From the NCBI GenBank assembly GCA_034231615.1, contig CM067298.1:32928127-32992126 (forward strand): a stretch of DNA of 64,000 nt, given 5' to 3'. The notes beneath the pieces were generated by a model. It ran no database searches. It saw only the letters and a program-made list of their open reading frames with translations, and was not told the DNA's origin. The stretch is from Meghimatium bilineatum (Eukaryota; Mollusca; Gastropoda; Stylommatophora; Philomycidae). The position numbers and the translations under genes were made by a program. Below, in pieces: positions 61,701 to 64,000 of the stretch. Positions within the stretch are counted from its first letter, which is position 1. The number at the start of each line of letters is the position of its first letter.

Positions 61701-61940
61701 TCTCTTTAAATAGCCATTATATCAGTGATTGGTCTGGAAAGAGTTAAACATTCAGGATAGCAATTTAAAGTGTACACAGTGGGAGAATATGCAACCACTA
61801 ACATCTCATCTTTTGCAAATGTTATCCAGCAATAGACCTATCTGATTTGTTTTGATAATTATTTCTACACCTAGGTGACAGTAAATCTGGCTGATTTGGT
61901 GGACACCAGACTTGTATCCCGACCTATTAGCAAAGAATGA
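37247..61940 (+). CDS. coil: Coilin, Cajal body scaffold protein (7 exons)
   Basis: Coding exons are 37247-37785, 42425-43883, 45227-45484, 46919-46966, 49882-49948, 50979-51055 and 61875-61940, giving 837 residues plus TGA; all introns are GT/AG. Residues ~10-180 hold the coilin N-terminal ubiquitin-like fold (SFWILVKF near the start, LRDGDVVIISAV at its end), the self-association domain. Residues ~181-700 are low-complexity and acidic/Ser-rich with basic nuclear-signal clusters (KKSKKRK ~275, KKKKKKK ~306, RSRRKSKKKS ~336, PKRKRVRKRKNKK). The C-terminus is the coilin Tudor-like domain (NDIIAYK, ILELSEDYTPGLS, KEAQVINVDTQTGSLIL) and ends LADLVDTRLVSRPI. Coilin organises Cajal bodies, where snRNPs mature. 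It is longer than the 576-residue human protein, partly through an insertion in the N-domain. I see no RG-repeat box. The start has a favourable AAAATGG context. The upstream promoter is not visible. Confidence 0.93.
37786..39300. other. Coilin intron 1, 5' part: no gene recognised
   Basis: A perfect inverted repeat TGTGCTA-TTTA-TAGCACA lies near 38499-38516. A few open frames at 38.9-39.3 kb look like degraded LINE sequence but were not identified. Confidence 0.45.
39530..39944 (+). mobile_element. LINE RT fragment in coilin intron 1
   Basis: Reads HADDIYLLAGFESELEELTS, LEDVSLKYGIEIKKLKF, IWLNGHKLE and TTFKYLGSQMCDD: the RT catalytic box and the downstream region, with stops. Confidence 0.75.
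39945..41530 (-). mobile_element. LINE-D remnant (RT and RNase H) in coilin intron 1
   Basis: The minus strand reads SPVLFNVYSLKISQL and TYADNVLLYNMG (YADD changed to YADN), then LGCTRDTPIFAMRCLLDLP and, near 40250-40270, GHAGVKGNERADLLAGNAA (RNase H motif). It is a decayed RNase H-bearing non-LTR element distinct from LINE-N. Confidence 0.8.
41720..42210 (+). mobile_element. LINE-C 3'-end in coilin intron 1
   Basis: RNase H tail HCGITGNERTNALTKAGG in broken frames, then REAKTLIHNLYTSQWKK, TIIFRLRIGYYRLQSYPYRI, ECPCGTGILTPEHIPQDC and RDQKIPE-like. The 3' tail CTGAACGCAGAAGAAGAAG is at 42187-42205. Confidence 0.88.
42425..43883 (+). CDS. coil: Coilin exon 2
   Basis: The acceptor TATATTTTGCAG precedes 42425. 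The first base completes the split Val codon, then CGFFTVKHDDPFKSP. It ends IIMQ|GTAAAA. Encodes 486 residues of low-complexity linker rich in Ser, Asp, Glu and Lys with several basic clusters. Confidence 0.92.
44077..44237 (-). mobile_element. Element R copy 5, coilin intron 2
   Basis: A 161-bp copy flanked by TTCTTCTGCGTTC (44064-44076) and TTCTTCTGTGTTC (44238-44250). The target is itself the GAACRCAGAAGAA tail of the adjacent LINE. Confidence 0.85.
44250..44925 (-). mobile_element. RNase H-type LINE fragment, RT N-terminal part, coilin intron 2
   Basis: The minus strand reads KIKKAPGKDGITNMIRNLGP, NQSWRTSKISDLWCKAVIIP, then STARPAQEIENDFQ and ATFMDLSKAFDKMCKD: RT motifs 0-3. It ends prematurely in a LINE-C-like tail. 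Confidence 0.85.
45227..45484 (+). CDS. coil: Coilin exon 3
   Basis: Acceptor TTTTTTTGTGGGCAG. It encodes QSSTTEAKGSTSN...LIPEIQEYKYVGPNVEIS and ends LPMKNDIIAYK|GTAAAT, the start of the Tudor-like domain. Phase 0 on both sides. Confidence 0.9.
45775..45936 (-). mobile_element. Element R copy 6, coilin intron 3
   Basis: A 162-bp copy flanked by GGACTTTCATTT (45763-45774) and GGACTTTCACTT (45937-45948). Confidence 0.85.
46000..46530 (-). pseudogene. Mariner-like transposase with central deletion, coilin intron 3
   Basis: The minus strand opens MSLIEQHTNVKFCILLEKT, SETLTLLNKEYGDTVMKKT (mariner HTH). It then passes directly to LHDNAQTH (second catalytic Asp), KKYLAKHNVITLKQPPFSPN and LAPADF. 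The segment between, with the first catalytic Asp, is deleted, and frameshifts follow. Confidence 0.8.
46531..46918. other. Coilin intron 3, no other feature
   Basis: AT-rich intron sequence leading to the exon 4 acceptor. Confidence 0.5.
46919..46966 (+). CDS. coil: Coilin exon 4 (48-nt microexon)
   Basis: TTTCTAATTGTAG| then ILELSEDYTPGLSKFK|GTGACA. The phrase is a coilin Tudor-domain signature, and phase 0 fits both neighbours. Confidence 0.92.
47000..47275 (+). repeat. Composite of repeat P and a partial element R
   Basis: GGGAAGCAAAGAGTAGCAAC and GACTAAGGAGGTTATGGGAT match repeat P. From about 47190 the sequence resembles R (ATTCCGATCCTTGGACTACA, AGGAGTTTAAGAAC, AGAAGAAG tail). Confidence 0.55.
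47490..47945 (+). repeat. Repeat Q copy, coilin intron 4
   Basis: Aligned with 20530-20960: GGTGACTAAAGAAAATTGGG, ATGGATGATTCAGAAATGC, GGCCCAGAAGTGTG, GGCAGGACGTGATAATCC and GCCTTTGAGACAGCC. It has the clearest sequence in the family. Confidence 0.7.
47946..48329. other. Coilin intron 4, no gene recognised
   Basis: Nothing identifiable. Confidence 0.5.
48330..48690 (+). mobile_element. LINE 3'-end fragment, coilin intron 4
   Basis: Reads DKIRNEEIRKRVGII, HIERQQVKWFGHLMRMNAN and GRKARGRPRKLDRKHQD, the C-terminal signature of RTE/CR1-type ORFs, open over about 109 codons. It ends GAATGCTGAAGAGGAAG. Confidence 0.85.
48691..49009. other. Coilin intron 4, no gene recognised
   Basis: Nothing identifiable. 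Confidence 0.5.
49010..49147 (+). mobile_element. Element R, degraded copy, coilin intron 4
   Basis: TGTGTCAGGTCATTGGCACA, CTATAGACTATATCCTGCTG and GGATCATTGTCCTTCTACAA follow the R order. The tail and duplication are not clear. Confidence 0.65.
49148..49580 (+). mobile_element. RNase H-type LINE 3'-end, coilin intron 4
   Basis: In two frames: DRAEQVIIFRSRT, SHLNKLKLVHHLG, CPCRHAVQTMVHILRDC and KLYGSLESF, the LINE C-terminal knuckle and end. It finishes near GGAGAAGAAG. Confidence 0.75.
49882..49948 (+). CDS. coil: Coilin exon 5
   Basis: Acceptor TGAATTCTCAG, then EAQVINVDTQTGSLILEPRG, GQ and one extra G before GTTAGA. The 67 nt leave phase 1, matched by exon 6. Confidence 0.9.
49949..50484. 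other. Coilin intron 5, no gene recognised
   Basis: Nothing identifiable before the repeat P copy. Confidence 0.5.
50485..50760 (-). repeat. Repeat P with an R-like end, coilin intron 5
   Basis: 50485-50545 resembles a truncated R (TGTTCATTCTCAATCTCCTG, AGCAGGATGTAG). 50560-50760 matches 16840-17050. Confidence 0.55.
50979..51055 (+). CDS. coil: Coilin exon 6
   Basis: Acceptor TGATTCTCAG. GC completes a Gly codon, then KKRSGRFELTFDDDKNNSNI, DEDSL|GTGAGT. 77 nt, restoring phase 0. Confidence 0.9.
51056..51649. other. Coilin intron 6, 5' part, no gene recognised
   Basis: Nothing identifiable. Confidence 0.5.
51650..51917 (+). repeat. Repeat Q copy, coilin intron 6
   Basis: ATGGATGACAAAGAGATGTA, GCAGATGGGTCAACAAATC and TGTCCCAGAAGTATG match the Q landmarks. 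It is cut at the TTAA where the piggyBac-like element begins. Confidence 0.65.
52020..52540. repeat. 187-bp tandem repeat inside the piggyBac-like element
   Basis: TGCAGAATTGAATAC occurs at 52068, 52255 and 52442, exactly 187 bp apart, with the surrounding units (TGTTCGGAAAACTCAATAAC, TTTGCGCAAGAGGTGAAGAC) repeated almost identically. About 2.8 units; the left unit is the most diverged. Confidence 0.92.
52600..52830 (-). pseudogene. piggyBac transposase C-terminal cysteine-rich domain
   Basis: Contains CVVC, then YVCAACQVTLCPYPCFHRYH: the CxxC...CxxC...C...C..H zinc-binding tail of PGBD/piggyBac transposases that contacts the element ends. It abuts the N-terminal ORF directly, so the catalytic region between them is lost. 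Confidence 0.8.
52831..53598 (-). pseudogene. piggyBac transposase N-terminal part (255 codons)
   Basis: An acidic N-terminus (MDPDSDEEVSVPL), then the DDE_Tnp_1_7 start: DIVNMLVTETNRYA, WKEVTADEMTAFVALVLLMG, YWSNDGLIKMHGF and MSRNRFLAILSFLHLVDN. Near the end a one-base slip yields MASPKKSVSMKA-stop. In the neighbouring frame the expected EISIDESMIG, with the first catalytic Asp, is still readable. After that the element jumps to sequence before the zinc finger. Confidence 0.85.
53816..54379. other. Coilin intron 6, unidentified
   Basis: A 91-codon open frame at 54017-54292 has a phrase (FLSIAKTLGPQNTSVNDLTS) that looks protein-like, but I do not recognise it. No splice structure was established. 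Confidence 0.35.
54400..54475 (+). mobile_element. tRNA-like SINE head
   Basis: GGCGGCATGGTACAGAGCAT (box A-like) and CCAGGTTTGAATTCTGTC (box B-like), about 35 bp apart. The body is cut by element R copy 7. Confidence 0.45.
54476..54640 (+). mobile_element. Element R copy 7, coilin intron 6
   Basis: A 165-bp copy flanked by GAATTCTGTCAC (54464-54475) and GAATTCTGCCAC (54641-54652). Confidence 0.88.
54840..55360 (+). repeat. RNase H remnant fused to repeat T
   Basis: 54855-54905 reads IPGNEEADGL in broken frame (RNase H SHCGIPGNEKADQ). From 54945 it aligns with repeat T at 13800-14130. T is therefore probably the 3' region of an RNase H-bearing LINE. Confidence 0.5.
55361..55606. other. Coilin intron 6 spacer
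   Basis: Nothing identifiable. Confidence 0.5.
55622..59673 (-). mobile_element. LINE-N: intact full-length RNase H non-LTR retrotransposon (nimbus/I-like)
   Basis: A 4,052-bp element flanked by a perfect 15-bp duplication GAGTGAGATACTAAT (55607-55621, 59674-59688). It has a 168-bp leader, one uninterrupted ORF and a short 3' UTR ending in (GAA)n. All features are as expected of a recent target-primed insertion. It sits antisense in coilin intron 6. Truncated relatives lie at 22440, 29880 and 34447. Confidence 0.95.
55654..59505 (-). CDS. LINE-N polyprotein: endonuclease, reverse transcriptase, RNase H (1283 aa)
   Basis: Single ORF on the minus strand. The AP-like endonuclease (~70-285) has IMHWNAEG, IQETHL, CGDFNSHSQSW and GGSDHRPV. 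The RT (~490-800) has SPGADGVSNEMIR, NYRPISLTS, AWIDLRKAFDKVW, GVPQGGVLSP and YADD at 735-738, then YLGVTFDNKLTWKQHI. RNase H (~1030-1150) has YTDGSA, YDAEIQAI, LTDARSV and SHCGIPGNEKADQLAKEG, so all four catalytic positions are present. The C-terminus carries CTCG...HILQEC, a likely nucleic-acid-binding knuckle. It copies element RNA into DNA at a nicked target. No separate ORF1 is visible; the short basic N-terminus precedes the endonuclease directly. With no stop or frameshift, the ORF may still be functional. Confidence 0.95.
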   Translation of the reverse strand: MPRTKHNGNMSTSIKSYGACPVADVQAGTVPGPIPRKGPTSVTGSPSQLPRGARRQGNRATGQTNKRPIKIMHWNAEGVNSKRDGYSKKLELENVLSEEQVNICCIQETHLSSDIAFKIRGYQCYRSDRKDRRKGGILTLVKNNISACQLEVYMEGAEYQMLHLKTDSAEFHLLNYYCPNDKPLALDTIPDKERLMVCGDFNSHSQSWGYDHIDKRGEELESWQDENNLILINQPADSPTFYSRAWHTTSTPDLAFHSPGLEWNITRVVGKQLGGSDHRPVFLEIHNEFTTDSSTFTRWNYKRADWKMYQHLTSVLAKDMNLDKDINRAVSEFNRCILHAASKTIPRGARKNYKPYWNDELEKLQNEMETSRQQAENRPSQEHHNKYQQTKAKFQRAKLQARRSSWKEKTESLNLERDTRKLWKLVKQLNDEGTGRNTRITLYKDRNILTGKHAADYFADSFAEDNNVKVSPDKQQEVRENQQNIGRGEPIPEVMEAPITMRELEHAISKLKMKKSPGADGVSNEMIRNLGSAARAKLLQIFNTSWSTGNVPQAWREAIMIPLLKSGKDGNTVSNYRPISLTSCLCKTMERIINLRMQWYLESENLLVSQQAGFRQCYSTEDQATYLSQEIEDAFQEKKLVLAAWIDLRKAFDKVWKEGLLKKLRNCRVSSRMYKWVKAYLHNRRARVQLDGRKSKKVLLRHGVPQGGVLSPTLFLVYINDLVAELPHGIKVAMYADDLVIWCTEEHATVATKQIQRAIDALTLWANRWCVSINTDKCSTTLFTLSPKQKAGHIKIDGELLKEDKQPTYLGVTFDNKLTWKQHINKATTKARRKLAILRKLSGTTWGASGNILSKVYQQGIRPHLEYGSAAWCPASNTTLQDLDKVQNQALRIMLGAMKSTPIAEMQKMGRMQTLGERRDTKVLIQAEKFQCMPSHPMKERFQNLAMGRLKRSSFIHQAKRLRRQLTDLPEVDIPLRSVPEQTPWSESHGMPIYIQTHVKGILSEDEQNSVQRMTVTLSFLDEEYPQDIWVRVYTDGSAQNAVRNGGAGVYIEYPHKPRDTIRTPTGKFCNNYDAEIQAISVAAKKLLNSNSDLQPVVFLTDARSVLQALQSGKLTDLKKLLSELSYQYRVTMQWIPSHCGIPGNEKADQLAKEGAAEDQPDIPITYHQEKQMIKSIRKPQTPTQDDYHIMNRPEQVITLRLRTGHNRLRSHMYTKFKIGNTAMCTCGQAAQSAKHILQECSEHETLRQTYWPEETTLESKLYGTLYELQKTVSFIKETELQI
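59767..59992. mobile_element. Possible hAT-like non-autonomous element
   Basis: Starts CAGGGCTATTCAACTAT and contains GGGGGCCAAAAT, GGGCCAGATTT, CGTGGGCC and CGGGCCGGATTTGG, typical of hAT elements with GGGCC-rich subterminal blocks. A right end GTTAACCCTG at 59983-59992 is only a weak match, and no duplication was found. Confidence 0.4.
60180..60720 (+). mobile_element. LINE-E 3'-end fragment with C2H2 finger, coilin intron 6
   Basis: Reads DRSGIPSIDTILMQTQICWA, DHLVRVPDFCLPK, YGELEKG, QGGQKKCYRDSL, then ARKSWIDQNP and PCLNCPITFADRIGLISHLW, TYGH. It is the C-terminus of an arthropod/lophotrochozoan type LINE ORF that ends in a zinc finger. Confidence 0.85.
60721..61287. other. Coilin intron 6, unidentified
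   Basis: A minus-strand 113-codon open frame (60823-61164) was not recognised; no other feature. Confidence 0.4.
61302..61449 (+). mobile_element. Element R copy 8, coilin intron 6
   Basis: A 148-bp, more diverged copy flanked by GTTCCACACTGCCC (61288-61301) and GTTCCACACTGTCC (61450-61463). Confidence 0.85.
61465..61874. other. Coilin intron 6, 3' end
   Basis: Intron sequence ending in the acceptor TTTCTACACCTAG; no other feature. Confidence 0.5.
61875..61940 (+). CDS. coil: Coilin exon 7 (terminal)
   Basis: VTVNLADLVDTRLVSRPISK, E, then TGA at 61938-61940. The LADLVDTRLV phrase corresponds to the conserved LIDPRLI motif at the coilin C-terminus, supporting this exon despite the 10.8-kb intron. 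Confidence 0.88.
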   Translation: MTVNLADLVDTRLVSRPISKE

Positions 61941-62037
61941 GAATGTGACATCTTGATGTCAAGATGGAACTCCAGGATGTCAAAAATATGTTGTTACATA
62001 TTTAAAATGTTGTTTTTGTTGATCCACATGTTTAATC

Positions 62038-62200
62038 TTCTTATTCTTCAACGTTCATTCTCAAACTCCCGCTAGTTCTCTCTTGTAGCAGGACAATGGT
62101 CCTACTAGATTTCCAGTAGGATGTAGTCCAGAGAATGAAAATGCGTTGCGTTGCCATTTCATTTACGCCAATGACATGACACATCTGTCTTTGGCGGAGT
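62038..62200 (-). mobile_element. Element R copy 9, coilin 3' side
   Basis: A 163-bp copy flanked by ATGTTTAATC at 62028-62037 and 62201-62210. It lies about 100 bp after the coilin stop codon, probably inside the 3' UTR. Confidence 0.88.
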
Positions 62201-62304
62201 ATGTTTAATCATTCTATGCAGGATTGGCTATAATTTTTTTGTTATATTCACTCTAAGTGAGTGGCACAGGACTTAACTGTTGGCTTTAAAGTGCTGTGAA
62301 AAAA

Positions 62305-62310
62305 AATAAA
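62305..62310 (+). promoter_or_regulatory. Candidate coilin polyadenylation signal
   Basis: AATAAA 365 bp after the stop, followed by a T-rich stretch. It is the first such hexamer I see downstream. Other candidates exist near 63540. Confidence 0.4.
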
Positions 62311-62929
62311 GTATTTTTTTCTGTTTTAATTTTGAAAATGTTAGATTGTCACATACATATAAAGTTTAACCTGACACTTGCCCGTGTTTTCAGTTCAAAC
62401 ACCATCATATTTGTTTCAGTTCCAAGTGAAGTAGATTGTTCAAGTCTGCTCAGAGGAAATTAACTATTTGGACATTCTGATTTATTTTGAACATTTATTA
62501 ATAGAAAGTGCTTTGAGACATGTTAAGTTGAAACACTTTTTCTCGCCTGTTTCTAACGCTGAACAAGGATTCTTAATTATTTTTCAGACCCACCATTATG
62601 CAACAGTAAACTCTCAGTAGATGACATGCTAATATATTGTTTCCCATTGTGGTGCAACATTCAGAGAACCCAGCATTGCACATCATGCTGGGGGAAACCA
62701 GATGAGCTCTTGCCCTGACTATGGTCCTAACCACCAATGTGTTTGTGGTACTCCCGGCTGTGAACGGGTGGCACATGGGATGAGGTGAAAAGAAACCCTG
62801 TGCATGATACAAAATTCTGTATAATGTTGAAATCTCAGATTAGGGCAAATATGTTCACCCTGCATAAAGGAGATCACCTTGGATACCGGGGGAATACATA
62901 GGTGACTTTCTCATACATCTCAGTTATGG
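62311..62929. other. No gene recognised
   Basis: 62640-62930 may be an extension of repeat S, seen in only one copy. Confidence 0.4.
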
Positions 62930-63200
62930 TCCAGAGCTGGGTTGCTGTGGACACCTATTACAGGATAGGATGCTAGACAGGGAAGCTGAAGCTCATGATT
63001 TAACTCTGCATGCCGTGGAAAGATAGAAAAGCCACAAAATCCCTAGAATTGACTCCCTTTAAGTAGGAGACTTCATTTCAAAGCATTGTACACTACTGAG
63101 AGTTGGGGGGGGGGGTGTTTCTGGGTATGAAATAGAGTTCTGGAGAAACCAACCAATTGCACATAGGAAGTAAAAGCTAATCACTTGTAATTCTTTGGAA
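62930..63200 (+). repeat. Repeat S copy
   Basis: Inverted relative to 12120-12380; includes a run of 11 G at 63106-63116. Confidence 0.65.
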
Positions 63201-63669
63201 TAGTAACATAATTCTATTTACCCAATTTTTGTGTAAAGCACTCTTATGTTTTCTTATATGTTTAATCTTCACCTGTGTTTGTTCTAGCAGAAATACTTAG
63301 ATTGCTCATTGTGAGAGTCATTCAAACATGATTAATGCTGTACAATCAATATTTAAGCATTAACTCAATTGCTATACAATTTCTTTTAGAATTTTGACTG
63401 AGTTATATTTTGTGTGTTTTGTTTTGTATGATATTCATGATGTGAACAAGAAATAGTACCTCTAAATATATTGTAATGTATGATTATCACTACTGTATTT
63501 TGAAGTATCTGAATTTAATATTTAAATATAAATTGTAAAAATAAAATATGTGCAAAAATTAAAATTATTTCCGACATGCAATGTGAACTTACCAAATTTC
63601 AGAATCAGTAACTTCCAACCAAACTGTATCAGTTTATTTAGATAATCCATTTATGAACATAAAAATGTA
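63201..63669. other. No gene recognised
   Basis: AT-rich sequence. Confidence 0.5.
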
Positions 63670-63870
63670 TAGTACCCACCCTAGTGCTCCAATTATGACT
63701 GAGCCCAGAGACTGCAGAACACATTCTTCATGTCTGTCAACTCTAACAAGAAGAGAGGAAGAAAATATGGCCTACTGAGATAGCACTACTTCCAGACCTG
63801 AGGGGTTCCATGAATGACCTGAAGCGAATCATAGAATTCATTGAAGCTATTGGCCCTGTAACCTAATATT
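63670..63870 (+). mobile_element. LINE C-terminal fragment
   Basis: Reads AEHILHVCQL, KIWPTEIALLPDLRGSMNDL and KRIIEFIEAIGP, resembling the last residues of RNase H-type LINE ORFs. Confidence 0.7.
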
Positions 63871-64000
63871 TGATTGAAGAACGATGAAGAACATATAAAT
63901 ATAAGGAAAAAATAACGTCACATACTACATGTCAAAATATTATAAATAACGTACAAAATTGACATTGTAATACATAAAACTCTTGCTAGAAGTAATGCTG

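Overview
The window is AT-rich, intron-containing animal DNA. It has no operons or compact bacterial gene structure. Two host genes can be rebuilt exon by exon, and almost everything else is transposon debris. The retrotransposon types, in particular an RNase H-encoding non-LTR family resembling the nimbus/I-type elements of molluscs, suggest a lophotrochozoan and perhaps a gastropod. That assignment is an inference of low certainty.

Host gene 1, minus strand, about 14.2-20.35 kb, is a complete five-exon Rab-family small GTPase of 195 predicted residues. The P-loop, NKSD, ETSAK and C-terminal double-cysteine motifs are present. The switch I threonine and the catalytic glutamine are both replaced. 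Host gene 2, plus strand, 37.25-61.94 kb, is a seven-exon coilin gene of 837 predicted residues, encoding the Cajal body scaffold. All splice phases agree. Four of its exons are only 48-77 nt long, and its introns are packed with mobile elements.

Layout: 1-14 kb holds decayed RTE-type and other LINE pieces, a mariner remnant, pogo-like MITEs, a tRNA-derived SINE and a roughly 31-bp minisatellite. 14-20.4 kb is the Rab gene. 20.4-37.2 kb is intergenic and repeat-rich, with an IS630/Tc1-like transposase remnant, a hAT MITE with an 8-bp target duplication, an unusual GC-rich block at 32.2-33.35 kb, a deleted copy of the RNase H LINE, and an RTE fragment that ends just upstream of coilin. 37.2-62 kb is coilin. 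Its 10.8-kb intron 6 contains a piggyBac-like element with an internal deletion and an intact 4.05-kb RNase H LINE with a perfect 15-bp target duplication. 62-64 kb is the coilin 3' side and more repeats.

The most striking repeat is a 150-165-bp non-coding, hairpin-forming retroposon, here called element R. It is present in at least nine copies bounded by 8-14-bp target duplications and ends in a GAACGC-(GAA)n tail shared with a local LINE family. It looks like a SINE mobilised by that LINE. Repeat names R, Q, P, S, T, U and V, and LINE-N, LINE-C, LINE-D and LINE-E, are labels used only in this report.
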